Source: an uncultured Tidjanibacter sp. (GTDB taxonomy: Bacteria > Bacteroidota > Bacteroidia > Bacteroidales > Rikenellaceae). From it: DNA of 22,300 nucleotides. Positions within the stretch are counted from its first letter, which is position 1; every line of letters begins with the position of its first letter. The DNA is taken from NCBI GenBank assembly GCA_934663885.1, contig CAKUKW010000009.1, positions 1 to 22,300 on the forward strand. Direction: 5' to 3'. The translations under genes and the position numbers were made by a program. Of this stretch, positions 15,194 to 22,300 are shown piece by piece. The notes under the pieces were generated by a model. That model ran no database searches. It worked only from the letters and a program-made list of their open reading frames with translations, and was not told where the DNA came from.

Positions 15194-17044
15194 ATGGCAG
15201 ATAACAAACAGGAGAAGCTTTTCGGGCAATTTCCCCCGGTTACTACCGGACAGTGGGAGGAGGTCATAAAAGCCGATCTTAAAGGTGCGGACTATGACAA
15301 GAAACTCGTGTGGCGCACTGCCGAAGGGTTCACCGTGCGTCCCTACTACCGCGCCGAAGACCTGAAGGAGCTCAAATACCTGGGTACCGCCTGCGGCGAA
15401 TTCCCATACGTGAGGGGGAACAAATGCGCCAACCGGTGGAAAGTTCACCAGACTATTAAAGTAACGGATGTAAAGAAAGCCAACACGGCGGCTCTTAAAG
15501 CTATCGCGGCAGGAGCCGAGTCGATAGGCTTCCGTTTAACGGAGGTGCTCGGTAAAAGTTACCTTAAAGAGTTGGTGGAGGGTATAGACCTGAATGCCGT
15601 GGAGTTGGTTTTCGACGGTGAATTCACTTTCGACACAGTAAGGGAAATGACAGGGGTGGCAGATTCTCTGGGAGCCGATCCCGAAAAAGTAAGGATTTCT
15701 TTCCCTATGGATCCGCTCATCTGGCAGCTGTCGCTCAAGGGCGAGTATCCCTGCGAGGGCGGAGTAGACTGCTACACCAATATATCGAATATTATCAAAA
15801 CACAGTGGGGCAAATATAAAAAATGCCGTTTCGGAGGAGTGCACGGAGAGAATTTTCACAACAGCGGCTCCACGATAGTACAGGAACTGGCATTCACGCT
15901 GGCTGCCGGTCACGAATACGTGGTCAACCTTATTAAATATGGGTTAAGTGCCGAAGAGGCAGCCCGCAACATCCGCTTCTCGATGGCCGTCAGCTCCAAT
16001 TATTTTATGGAAATAGCCAAGTTCAGGGCTGGCCGTATGTTATGGGCCAATATAATGAAGCAATACGCCCCTGAATGCGCCTGCGCCGAAAAAATGTTCG
16101 TGCACGCAGAGACTTCCGAGTGGAACATGACCGCCTACGACCCGTATGTGAACATGCTTCGCGGAACTACCGAAGCCATGAGCGCTTCCCTGGCGGGAGT
16201 ACATTCGATGGAAGTCCTTCCTTTCGACGCGCCGTTCGAGGAACCCACCGAATTTTCCGCCCGCATAGCCCGCAACGTGCAGCTGTTGCTCAAGCACGAA
16301 TCTCATTTCGATAACGTCGTAGACCCCGCGGGGGGCTCCTATTATATAGAAAACCTGACTCAGAGCATAGCCGAAGAGGCGTGGAGGCTATTCAGGGAGA
16401 TCGAAGATAAAGGCGGTTACGAAGCTGCCTTCAGGAGCGGGTTCATTACCGAAGCGATAAAAGCTTCCGCCGATGCGAAAGATAAGGCCGTAGCAACCCG
16501 CCGTATAACATTGCTCGGCACCAACCAGTATCCTAATTTTACGGAAATAGCCGACAAAGCCGTGACCGGAAGCGACGTCGAGCGTGCCGGGAGCGAGAAA
16601 ACGGTTCTGCTTCCCTACAGGGGAGCGATGGCATTCGAACAGATGCGCCTTCGCGTAGACCGCAGCGGCAGGAGCCCGAAAGCTTTCATGCTTACGTGCG
16701 GAACGCTTTCGATGGCGCGCGCTCGCTCGCAGTTCGCCTGCAACTTCTTCGCATGCGCCGGAATACGCGTTGAGGATAATACATTCTTCAAAACCGTTGA
16801 GGAAGGCGCGCAGGCCGCCCTTAAAGCGGGGGCCGAAATAGTGGTTATCTGCGCCGCAGACGACGACTATGCCGACCTGGCCCCTAAGGCAAAAGAGATA
16901 CTGGGCGACAAGGCTGTTTTCGTAGTTGCCGGAGCGCCCGCTTCACAGCCCGAACTCGAGGCCAAAGGCATAAAGAATTTTATCAGCGTGAAGAACAACG
17001 TACTCGAAACGCTGGAATTCTATTTAAAAGAACTCGGACTTTAA
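15194..17044 (+). CDS. mutA: methylmalonyl-CoA mutase, small (beta) subunit
   Basis: Non-catalytic partner of the adenosylcobalamin-dependent mutase that interconverts succinyl-CoA and (R)-methylmalonyl-CoA, a step of propionate formation through succinate. The 616-residue protein begins with the family pattern FPPVTTGQWEEVIKADLKG and carries the TIM-barrel domain (about 30-450), including [10 protein letters not shown] and VVDPAGGSYY. It ends in a degenerate B12-binding-like domain (about 490-616). The cobalt-binding DxHxxG motif is absent: the corresponding region is PKAFMLTCGTLSMARARSQF. This is normal for the beta subunit. It precedes mutB by 91 bases. Neither the chaperone gene meaB nor the epimerase gene is in the window. 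Confidence 0.96.
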   Translation: MADNKQEKLFGQFPPVTTGQWEEVIKADLKGADYDKKLVWRTAEGFTVRPYYRAEDLKELKYLGTACGEFPYVRGNKCANRWKVHQTIKVTDVKKANTAALKAIAAGAESIGFRLTEVLGKSYLKELVEGIDLNAVELVFDGEFTFDTVREMTGVADSLGADPEKVRISFPMDPLIWQLSLKGEYPCEGGVDCYTNISNIIKTQWGKYKKCRFGGVHGENFHNSGSTIVQELAFTLAAGHEYVVNLIKYGLSAEEAARNIRFSMAVSSNYFMEIAKFRAGRMLWANIMKQYAPECACAEKMFVHAETSEWNMTAYDPYVNMLRGTTEAMSASLAGVHSMEVLPFDAPFEEPTEFSARIARNVQLLLKHESHFDNVVDPAGGSYYIENLTQSIAEEAWRLFREIEDKGGYEAAFRSGFITEAIKASADAKDKAVATRRITLLGTNQYPNFTEIADKAVTGSDVERAGSEKTVLLPYRGAMAFEQMRLRVDRSGRSPKAFMLTCGTLSMARARSQFACNFFACAGIRVEDNTFFKTVEEGAQAALKAGAEIVVICAADDDYADLAPKAKEILGDKAVFVVAGAPASQPELEAKGIKNFISVKNNVLETLEFYLKELGL

Positions 17045-17135
17045 AGCGCAGGCCTTCTATTATTTTGCATAGCGGTTCATCCGTAAGTTTTATGGAGATA
17101 ATCGAGTCCGAAGGAATAGTATAACATTTGAAAAC

Positions 17136-19268
17136 ATGAGAGCTAAATTTTCAGAGCTAGAATATAAGGGCGGGGCGGCCAAGGGCTCCTGCGCCTCCGC
17201 AAAAGACAGCGGGAACGTCTGGATGACATCCGAGCAGATACCTGTGAAGGAAATCTACACGGCCGCCGACCTCGAAGGCATGGAGCACCTGAACTATGCC
17301 GCCGGTATAGCGCCGTTCCTGAGGGGACCCTACAGCACTATGTACGTAATGAAACCGTGGACGATACGCCAGTATGCGGGTTTCTCTACCGCCGAAGAGA
17401 GCAATGCCTTCTACCGCCGCAACCTCGCGTCGGGCCAGAAGGGCCTTTCGGTGGCGTTCGACCTCGCTACGCACCGCGGCTATGACGCCGACCATCCCCG
17501 CGTGGTAGGCGACGTGGGCAAGGCGGGCGTTTCGATATGCTCCGTAGAGGACATGAAGGTACTGTTCGCCGGCATACCGCTGAACGAAATGTCGGTTTCG
17601 ATGACAATGAACGGTGCGGTACTTCCCATATTGGCATTCTACATCGTTGCCGGACTGGAGCAGGGGGCCACTCTCGACCAGATGGCCGGCACGATCCAGA
17701 ACGACATCCTCAAGGAATTCATGGTGCGCAACACCTATATATATCCTCCCGAATTTTCCATGAAGATCATTGCCGATATTTTCGAATATACGGCGAAGAA
17801 TATGCCCAAGTTCAACTCGATATCTATTTCGGGGTACCATATGCAGGAGGCGGGAGCCACCGCCGACATAGAGCTCGCGTACACCCTGGCCGACGGGCAG
17901 GAATACCTCCGCGCCGGAATCAACGCCGGCATGAGCGTCGACCAGTTCGCACCCCGCCTTTCGTTCTTTTGGGCGTCGGGCATGAACCACTTCATGGAGA
18001 TAGCCAAGATGCGTGCCGCGAGGCTCCTCTGGGCGAAGATCGTAAGCCAGTTCAACCCGAAAAACCCGAAATCGCTGGCACTGCGTACCCACACCCAGAC
18101 TTCGGGCTGGTCGCTCACCGAGCAGGACCCGTTCAACAATGTGGCCCGCACTGCAATCGAGGCGATGGGCGCAGCTCTGGGACATACCCAGTCGCTTCAC
18201 ACCAACGCATTGGATGAGGCGATTGCGCTGCCGACCGACTTCTCGGCCCGTATCGCCCGTAACACCCAGATTTATATACAGGAAGAGACCGATATAACGC
18301 GTGAAGTAGACCCCTGGGCAGGCTCATATTATGTTGAGAGCCTCACGAACGAGATCGCGCATAAGGCGTGGGCACACATCCAGGAGATTGAGAGCCTGGG
18401 CGGAATGGCGAAGGCCATAGAGACCGGTATCCCGAAAATGCGCATCGAAGAGGCGGCTGCCCGTAAACAGGCTCGCATCGACTCCGGCAGCGAAATAATT
18501 GTGGGCATCAACAAATACCGCCTCGAAAAGGAGGATCCGATAGATATCCTCGCCGTGGATAATACAGCCGTACGCGAATCGCAGATCAAACGCCTGCAGG
18601 AACTCCGCGCAAACCGCAACGAGGGAGAGGTGAAAAAAGCTTTGGCAGCTATCACCGAAGCGGCGCGCACAGGACAGGGCAACCTGCTCGAACTCGCTGT
18701 AAATGCCGCCAAGGCACGCGCGTCGCTGGGCGAAATATCGGATGCGTGCGAAGCTGTAGCGGGTCGTTACAAAGCAGTAATACGTTCAATATCAGGAGTA
18801 TATTCAAGCGAAGTGAAAACAGACGATAATTTCGCCAAAGCCAAGGCTATGGCAGAGCAGTTCGCGAAAAATGAGGGCCGTCAACCTCGTATCATGGTCG
18901 CCAAGCTCGGACAGGACGGGCACGACCGTGGAGCCAAGGTAGTAGCCACGGGTTATGCCGACATAGGTTTCGACGTGGATATGGGACCGCTGTTCCAGAC
19001 TCCGGCCGAGGCTGCAAAGCAAGCCGTGGAGAATGACGTACACGTCGTTGGCGTGTCGTCGCTGGCGGCAGGGCACCTGACGCTTGTACCTCAGATAATC
19101 GCCGAACTGAAGAAACTCGGCCGCGAGGATATCATCGTCATAGTGGGCGGAGTGATCCCCGCCCAGGACTACGAGGAGCTCTATGCCGACGGAGCCGCAG
19201 CTATTTTCGGCCCCGGAACCCCGATAGCCACGGCGGCTATCAAGATCCTTGAGATACTGATGTCGTAA
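17136..19268 (+). CDS. mutB: methylmalonyl-CoA mutase, large (alpha, catalytic) subunit
   Basis: Catalytic, B12-binding subunit of methylmalonyl-CoA mutase. The 710-residue protein has the substrate-binding barrel with [30 protein letters not shown] and [13 protein letters not shown]. The C-terminal cobalamin domain carries [10 protein letters not shown] (590-599), where Asp594, His596 and Gly599 form the DxHxxG motif that donates His to cobalt. [10 protein letters not shown] and [10 protein letters not shown] complete that domain. Length matches the family (about 710-730). The ATG at 17136 gives the usual N-terminus. It follows mutA in one operon and ends before a strong hairpin terminator. 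Enzyme identity is very secure; the propionate role is known pathway context. Confidence 0.98.
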   Translation: MRAKFSELEYKGGAAKGSCASAKDSGNVWMTSEQIPVKEIYTAADLEGMEHLNYAAGIAPFLRGPYSTMYVMKPWTIRQYAGFSTAEESNAFYRRNLASGQKGLSVAFDLATHRGYDADHPRVVGDVGKAGVSICSVEDMKVLFAGIPLNEMSVSMTMNGAVLPILAFYIVAGLEQGATLDQMAGTIQNDILKEFMVRNTYIYPPEFSMKIIADIFEYTAKNMPKFNSISISGYHMQEAGATADIELAYTLADGQEYLRAGINAGMSVDQFAPRLSFFWASGMNHFMEIAKMRAARLLWAKIVSQFNPKNPKSLALRTHTQTSGWSLTEQDPFNNVARTAIEAMGAALGHTQSLHTNALDEAIALPTDFSARIARNTQIYIQEETDITREVDPWAGSYYVESLTNEIAHKAWAHIQEIESLGGMAKAIETGIPKMRIEEAAARKQARIDSGSEIIVGINKYRLEKEDPIDILAVDNTAVRESQIKRLQELRANRNEGEVKKALAAITEAARTGQGNLLELAVNAAKARASLGEISDACEAVAGRYKAVIRSISGVYSSEVKTDDNFAKAKAMAEQFAKNEGRQPRIMVAKLGQDGHDRGAKVVATGYADIGFDVDMGPLFQTPAEAAKQAVENDVHVVGVSSLAAGHLTLVPQIIAELKKLGREDIIVIVGGVIPAQDYEELYADGAAAIFGPGTPIATAAIKILEILMS

Positions 19269-19330
19269 GCTCCGGGCCGGAAAGATTCCGTAACGAGAAA
19301 TATTATTCGGAAATGGACAAATACCGGTTA

Positions 19331-19366
19331 ATCAAAAAGGGATCTCTTTATGGGATCCCTTTTGAT
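19331..19366 (+). terminator. terminator of mutA-mutB
   Basis: ATCAAAAAGGGATC (19331-19344) pairs with GGATCCCTTTTGAT (19353-19366, one bulged base) around a loop of about eight bases. The TTTT of the 3' arm acts as the T tract. It lies about 60 bases after the mutB stop. A weaker TTCCG / CGGAA pair (19286-19290, 19308-19312) precedes it. Confidence 0.8.
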
Positions 19367-19461
19367 ATGTTACGAACCACGTAGAAGCGCCGTCGGGAAA
19401 GTCTGTAAAATCAGATTTCGTATTTACGTCCTGCTCCTATAGACCCAATGTGACCGACCTT

Positions 19462-20361
19462 ATGAAACAGATGAAGTTTTTCGCCGTTTTCCTGATTTTG
19501 TGTTCTCTCCATGTTTGTGTCTGTACAGAAGTATATTCCCAACGAAAGCCGCATCACAATATTAACCCTCCCAATACCGCAAATGTCGGTTTATCCCGCA
19601 GTCCTTTTCATAAACAACACCCGCCTGAAATCATAGGTGGCTGCGGCATAGGTAATGCGCTCGCGTTTGAAGCGGGCTCTCTGGCAAAAAAGGACGGGAC
19701 GCTTCCTTTTTATCTGAAATACGGCGGCCTGCTGGTGTCGGCAGGACTTATGTCCTACGGAATCGTTGCCCTGAATGTTCCGCTACTGCATAAATGGGAT
19801 GAGGGGGTGGCTCAATATATAGGTGTGCATGTCAGCCGCAAATACCATATTGACGACTATATTCAGTACGGGCCGGTGGCGGCCGTTTACGGTTTAAGCC
19901 TTGCCGGTGTCCCCGCGAAGAACAACTTTCGCGACCGCCTCATTGTGGGAGCCTCGTCTTATCTTATCACGGCGGGAGTAGTTAATATCCTAAAGTATGC
20001 TGCGGGAGTCCAACGGCCAGACAGCGACGCACGGAATTCATTTCCATCCGGTCATACCGCCACAGCCTTTACCGGAGCCCATATATTATTCAAGGAGTAT
20101 AAAGATATTTCCCCATGGATCGGCGTGGGCGGATATGTGGTAGCGGCCGCCACGGGAGCGCTGCGCATGATAAACGACCGTCACTGGTTAAGCGACGTAA
20201 TCATGGGGGCCGGCATAGGGATCGCCGCGGCCGAGCTGGGTTATATCCTGCTGCCACTGGTTCAAGGGATGTTCGGGATCACCCCGCAGGATACCGGTTT
20301 CTCCCTGCAACCGGTATCCGCATACGGCTATTCGGGATTAGGCCTGTCTTACGTTTTTTGA
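19462..20361 (+). CDS. exported PAP2-family phosphatase
   Basis: Membrane-associated acid phosphatase of the PAP2 family, which dephosphorylates lipid phosphates such as phosphatidic acid, undecaprenyl pyrophosphate or lipid A phosphate. With the ATG at 19462 the protein has 299 residues. It has a signal peptide (about 1-26, hydrophobic core FFAVFLILCSL). The three signature motifs are KYAAGVQRP (178-186, K-x6-RP), PSGHT (195-199, His198) and R-H-W-L-S-D (240-245, His241). Hydrophobic helices lie between them. A GTG at 19450 and an ATG at 19471 are alternative starts; both keep the signal peptide. It is a single gene between mutB and the tRNA cluster. The lipid substrate is not evident. Confidence 0.92.
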   Translation: MKQMKFFAVFLILCSLHVCVCTEVYSQRKPHHNINPPNTANVGLSRSPFHKQHPPEIIGGCGIGNALAFEAGSLAKKDGTLPFYLKYGGLLVSAGLMSYGIVALNVPLLHKWDEGVAQYIGVHVSRKYHIDDYIQYGPVAAVYGLSLAGVPAKNNFRDRLIVGASSYLITAGVVNILKYAAGVQRPDSDARNSFPSGHTATAFTGAHILFKEYKDISPWIGVGGYVVAAATGALRMINDRHWLSDVIMGAGIGIAAAELGYILLPLVQGMFGITPQDTGFSLQPVSAYGYSGLGLSYVF

Positions 20362-20471
20362 AACTATTTATAAGGCCGGTCACAACAGTCAGAAATTTCA
20401 CATCAATCCCTCCCTGACGCCGTTGAAATAATAAAAATGGGATTGTAATAAAAAAAAGAGGCATATCTGTT

Positions 20472-20500
20472 TTGTATTCCCGAAAAGAATCGTACTTTTG
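20472..20500 (+). promoter_or_regulatory. promoter candidate upstream of a hairpin and short ORF
   Basis: TTG (20472-20474), 18-base spacer and TACTTTTG (20493-20500) fit the Bacteroidota consensus with a spacer one base short. Transcription would start near 20507, at the foot of the hairpin at 20508-20566. Confidence 0.5.
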
Positions 20501-20507
20501 CGGGCGA

Positions 20508-20566
20508 ATTGCGCTAATTTTTACCATACCACCTGCCCGCAAGAATTAGGTGACGGAAGGCGCAAT
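20508..20566 (+). ncRNA. closed stem-loop leader or small RNA candidate
   Basis: ATTGCGC (20508-20514) pairs with GCGCAAT (20560-20566), enclosing CACCT (20530-20534) with AGGTG (20548-20552). The outer stem starts where transcription from the upstream promoter should begin. It is followed by a 29-codon frame. No known RNA family was recognised. Confidence 0.35.
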
Positions 20567-20574
20567 CTGAAAAA

Positions 20575-20664
20575 ATGTTCTTTATATTATTGAACGGCGA
20601 TAAAACGGGAACAAAAATTTTACGTACGCAGGACAAGATTTTTACCCTCGGTTTTGCGTATTGA
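20575..20664 (+). CDS. possible 29-residue peptide
   Basis: ATG at 20575 opens a 29-codon frame ending in TGA at 20662-20664. The peptide begins MFFILLNGDKTG and ends FTLGFAY, with a short hydrophobic start and several Lys. It has its own upstream promoter and a folded leader, but no ribosome binding site stands out, and the -33 box of the tRNA-Thr promoter lies within its 3' end. It may be a real small protein, a leader peptide or chance; I recognise no family. Confidence 0.25.
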   Translation: MFFILLNGDKTGTKILRTQDKIFTLGFAY

Positions 20665-20683
20665 AAAATAATTACTATTTTTG
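20652..20683 (+). promoter_or_regulatory. promoter of the tRNA-Thr-Tyr-Gly cluster
   Basis: TTTTG (20652-20656), 19-base spacer and TATTTTTG (20676-20683) match the Bacteroidota consensus closely. The start should be near 20690, about 15 bases before tRNA-Thr. Confidence 0.75.
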
Positions 20684-20704
20684 TTGCCCCGAAAAAGGAT
20701 TTAT

Positions 20705-20778
20705 GCCGATGTAGCTCAGTTGGCCAGAGCAGCTGATTTGTAATCAGCTGGTCGGGGGTTCGAATCCCTCCATCGGCT
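20705..20778 (+). tRNA. tRNA-Thr(TGT)
   Basis: Full cloverleaf: acceptor GCCGATG / CATCGGC, anticodon arm GCTGA-TTTGTAA-TCAGC giving anticodon TGT, T arm GGGGG-TTCGAAT-CCCTC, discriminator T. CCA is not encoded. It is first of the cluster that corresponds to thrU-tyrU-glyT-thrT-tufB in E. coli. Confidence 0.96.
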
Positions 20779-20811
20779 CACGCCGCGGCGGGATGAAAGA
20801 GGCGCAGGACA

Positions 20812-20845
20812 AAAAGCCGAATTACTGCCGAAGGCAGTGGCTTTT
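20812..20845. terminator. strong hairpin between tRNA-Thr and tRNA-Tyr
   Basis: AAAAGCC (20812-20818) with GGCTTTT (20839-20845) and ACTGCC (20824-20829) with GGCAGT (20833-20838) form one long stem around the loop GAA; five unpaired bases bulge on the 5' side. It looks like a bidirectional terminator or attenuator, or a processing signal inside the tRNA transcript. Confidence 0.5.
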
Positions 20846-20961
20846 GACAGAAAGACCGACTCCAAATCAATTTGAGGATAGGACTTTTTGACAAAAGCCA
20901 GAGTTTACAAAGTAAATAATTCGGATTTTACAATGCGACATTATGAGCCGCGGGCGGTAAA

Positions 20962-21066
20962 GCAAAGCCTCCCAAAGGGGATCAACGAGCGAACGTGAGT
21001 GAGCGAAGTTAATCAGGCTGTGAGGCAAAGCCATCCGAAATGAAACGCGAGTGAGGGAAGTTAATC
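20962..21066 (+). repeat. two tandem degenerate repeats in the tRNA spacer
   Basis: Copy A (20962-21014) and copy B (21025-21066) both begin GCAAAGCC and both end with GAGTGAG, one variable base, then GAAGTTAATC (17 of 18 bases equal). Copy A has an extra segment GGATCAACGAGCG that copy B lacks. A third, more distant copy follows tRNA-Tyr. No protein-coding sense is seen in them. Confidence 0.65.
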
Positions 21067-21155
21067 CTATCAGGGGAAGACCAGGAACGGGTAAAACCAA
21101 TCCTGACGGGCAAAAAAGCAATAAATAGTAATACGGATACGTTTTATAAAGATTT

Positions 21156-21238
21156 GGGAGAATACCAGAGTGGCCAAATGGGGCAGACTGTAAATCTGCT
21201 GGATAATTCCTTCGGTGGTTCGAATCCATCTTCTCCCA
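21156..21238 (+). tRNA. tRNA-Tyr(GTA)
   Basis: Acceptor GGGAGAA / TTCTCCC, anticodon arm GCAGA-CTGTAAA-TCTGC giving anticodon GTA, a class II long variable arm (CTGGATAATTCCTTCGG region), T arm with TTCGAAT, and discriminator A. CCA is not encoded. Confidence 0.95.
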
Positions 21239-21242
21239 CAAG

Positions 21243-21285
21243 ATTTCAAAATCCGGCTCGCGTTATGCGTGCCGGACTTTGAAAT
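21243..21285. repeat. long hairpin directly after tRNA-Tyr
   Basis: Arms 21243-21257 and 21271-21285 pair over 15 positions with a single A-C mismatch, and an inner CGC / GCG pairing continues the stem to a five-base loop. A second hairpin follows: TCCGACT (21293-21299) with AGTCGGA (21334-21340). Neither ends in a T run. The segment 21292-21314 resembles 20854-20877 in the preceding spacer. Confidence 0.55.
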
Positions 21286-21388
21286 TGAAACGTCCGACTC
21301 AAATTTATTTGCAGGGGGCAGTTTCAGGTTCAAAGTCGGATGTCAGTCCTTGTTTTGAAATTTGCAAGGGTCCCGCCGGGGAGGCAAT

Positions 21389-21425
21389 GGATCAACAAGC
21401 GGAAAAAAGTGAAGCTAAGTTAATC
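21389..21425 (+). repeat. third degenerate copy of the tRNA-spacer repeat
   Basis: Shares GGATCAAC(A/G)AGCG with copy A (20979-20991) and the ending AAGTTAATC with both earlier copies. The middle part has diverged. Confidence 0.5.
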
Positions 21426-21490
21426 CAAAGCTTAATGGATGGCAAGCGGCAGCGCGCCAATCCTCTTTTCTGTTACGGGAAACCACATAA

Positions 21491-21527
21491 GCGGAAGTAG
21501 CTCAGTTGATAGAGCATCAGCCTTCCA
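21491..21527 (+). pseudogene. truncated 5' half of tRNA-Gly(TCC)
   Basis: These 37 bases match the intact tRNA-Gly at 21653 from its first base through anticodon TCC and the next A, with one difference in the D loop (T for C). After that the sequence diverges, so the 3' anticodon strand, T arm and acceptor strand are lost. The identity also covers four bases upstream (ATAA), giving a 41-base direct repeat at 21487-21527 and 21649-21689, 162 bases apart. It cannot fold as a tRNA. The spacer between the copies holds small hairpins, for instance CTGCC-GGA-GGCAG at 21579-21591. Confidence 0.88.
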
Positions 21528-21652
21528 CCCGAAAGAGGGGCAAGTGGCCGACTGAGAGCAGCGACGAGGCCGGAAAGTCTGCCGGAGGCAGGCGCCGAAA
21601 AGCCGGGGAGGTAACGAAAACAACAAGCTGCCGGATAGCGGCAACGATATAA

Positions 21653-21725
21653 GCGGAAGTAGCTCAGTCGATAGAGCATCAGCCTTCCAAGCTGAGGGTC
21701 GCGAGTTTGAACCTCGTCTTCCGCT
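21653..21725 (+). tRNA. tRNA-Gly(TCC)
   Basis: Complete cloverleaf: acceptor GCGGAAG / CTTCCGC, D arm AGCTC...GAGC, anticodon arm TCAGC-CTTCCAA-GCTGA giving anticodon TCC, T arm GCGAG-TTTGAAC-CTCGT, discriminator T. CCA is not encoded. It is the intact member of the half-duplicated pair. Confidence 0.96.
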
Positions 21726-21798
21726 CAAAGATATGCACCACAAAATGGCATGCAGGCCGGGCGGGGGATCCGCGGGTCAGGCAGGACAATAATTTATA

Positions 21799-21854
21799 GT
21801 GATGTAAAAAGCTGAAGATCAGCTCTCCGGGAGGGAAAAGGTTTTTTACACCAC
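21799..21854 (+). promoter_or_regulatory. folded leader upstream of tuf
   Basis: The outer stem GTGATGTAAAAA (21799-21810) pairs with TTTTTACACCAC (21843-21854) with one A-C mismatch. Inside it are GCTGA-AGA-TCAGC (21811-21823) and CTC-CGG-GAG (21825-21833), so the element is a three-way junction. A T run lies within the 3' arm. It sits about 100 bases before the tuf start and could be an attenuator or a processing site between tRNA-Gly and tuf. No -7 box matching the consensus was found between tRNA-Gly and tuf. Confidence 0.5.
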
Positions 21855-21952
21855 TTGGATTTTGCGGTTTAATATCAACACCTTATAATTAATACATTTA
21901 AGAACACACCAGGCTAAGTAAATTTCTAATCAAATCCTAAATATTCTAAATT

Positions 21953-22300
21953 ATGGCAAAAGAAAAATTTGACAGGTCGAAACCGCACGTAAACATCGGT
22001 ACGATCGGACACGTTGACCACGGTAAAACCACCCTTACCGCCGCTATCACCCAGGTGCTTGCAAAAAAGGGTCTTTCTGAACTCCGCAGCTTCGATTCTA
22101 TCGACAACGCTCCGGAGGAAAAAGAACGTGGTATCACCATCAATACTTCTCACGTCGAGTACCAGACGGCTAACCGCCACTACGCTCACGTAGACTGCCC
22201 GGGTCACGCCGACTACGTTAAGAACATGGTTACTGGTGCTGCTCAGATGGACGGTGCTATCCTTGTTGTTGCCGCTACCGACGGTCCTATGCCCCAGACC
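21953..22300 (+). CDS. tuf: elongation factor Tu, N-terminal part (cut by window end)
   Basis: The first 116 codons of EF-Tu, the GTPase that carries aminoacyl-tRNA to the ribosome. The N-terminus [20 protein letters not shown] is typical of Bacteroidota EF-Tu. The P loop GHVDHGKTT (G1) is present, the switch I region with [12 protein letters not shown] (G2) follows, then [12 protein letters not shown] (G3). The frame is open to the window edge and the rest of the gene lies beyond. The position after tRNA-Thr, tRNA-Tyr and tRNA-Gly reproduces the conserved tRNA-tufB operon, so tuf is probably co-transcribed with the tRNAs at least in part. Confidence 0.98.
   Translation, partial: MAKEKFDRSKPHVNIGTIGHVDHGKTTLTAAITQVLAKKGLSELRSFDSIDNAPEEKERGITINTSHVEYQTANRHYAHVDCPGHADYVKNMVTGAAQMDGAILVVAATDGPMPQT

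Noticed and set aside
17157..18200. Minus-strand frame of 347 codons inside mutB
   Set aside because: It lies wholly within a clearly identified gene and arises from its GC-rich codon pattern; it has no recognisable domain.
20867..21241. Minus-strand frame of 124 codons over tRNA-Tyr and the spacer repeats
   Set aside because: It is the antisense reading of a tRNA and repeats, a known source of spurious proteins; no family pattern is present.
21491..21689. tRNA-Gly interrupted by an intron
   Set aside because: The downstream copy is complete from its first base, so this is a partial duplication; no intron core structure was seen.
21432..21743. Minus-strand frame of 103 codons over both tRNA-Gly copies
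   Set aside because: It is the antisense of the tRNA-Gly duplication; the repeated peptide in it simply reflects the DNA direct repeat.
1..22300. CRISPR array, insertion sequence, prophage or defence island
   Set aside because: No regularly spaced repeats, transposase, integrase, phage or restriction genes were found in any frame.

Overview
The window is chromosomal core genome of a member of the Bacteroidota, most likely order Bacteroidales. The evidence is: promoters of the Bacteroidota type (TTG, 19-21 nt, then TAnnTTTG) ahead of several genes; weak or absent Shine-Dalgarno sequences in most places; tRNAs without an encoded CCA; a MotA/TolQ/ExbB - membrane protein - ExbD - ExbD operon; a DUF4924-like protein; a split methylmalonyl-CoA mutase (mutA + mutB); and a tRNA-Thr/Tyr/Gly cluster leading into tuf. 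A Rikenellaceae (Alistipes-like) origin is plausible but is only inference.

Layout. 1-64: 3' part of tRNA-Ser(GGA). 172-2485: exbB, a four-helix membrane protein, exbD1 and exbD2, closed by a strong terminator. 2604-4888: promoter, tRNA-His(GTG) with its terminator, then a DEAD-box RNA helicase. 4958-5188 (minus): small XRE-type repressor. 5189-5792: about 600 bases without a convincing protein gene, holding tandem promoters, a roughly 230-nt structured RNA candidate (rod-shaped, 6S-like), a second pair of GC-rich hairpins and the promoter of the next gene. 5793-6569: patatin-like phospholipase. 6636-7298 (minus): uracil-DNA glycosylase. 7395-9650 (minus): two-gene ABC-2 type exporter. 9889-11452: class I mannose-6-phosphate isomerase and a DUF4924-like protein. 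11802-12827 (minus): DHH-family nanoRNase/pAp phosphatase. 13040-14875 (minus): UbiD-family decarboxylase. 15194-19268: mutA-mutB, the B12-dependent step linking succinyl-CoA and methylmalonyl-CoA (propionate formation in gut Bacteroidales). 19462-20361: exported PAP2-family phosphatase. 20705-21725: tRNA-Thr(TGT), tRNA-Tyr(GTA), a truncated 5' half of tRNA-Gly(TCC) and an intact tRNA-Gly(TCC), set in repeat- and hairpin-rich spacers. 21953-22300: start of tuf (EF-Tu), cut by the window edge.

Most of the window is ordinary housekeeping sequence and I found no defence system, CRISPR array or insertion sequence. The parts that deserve a second look are non-coding: the structured RNA locus at 5232-5681, the remodelled tRNA-Thr-Tyr-Gly-(Thr)-tuf locus (half-tRNA duplication, missing tRNA-Thr(GGT), repeated spacer sequence, folded tuf leader), and a promoter-hairpin-short-ORF arrangement at 20472-20664.
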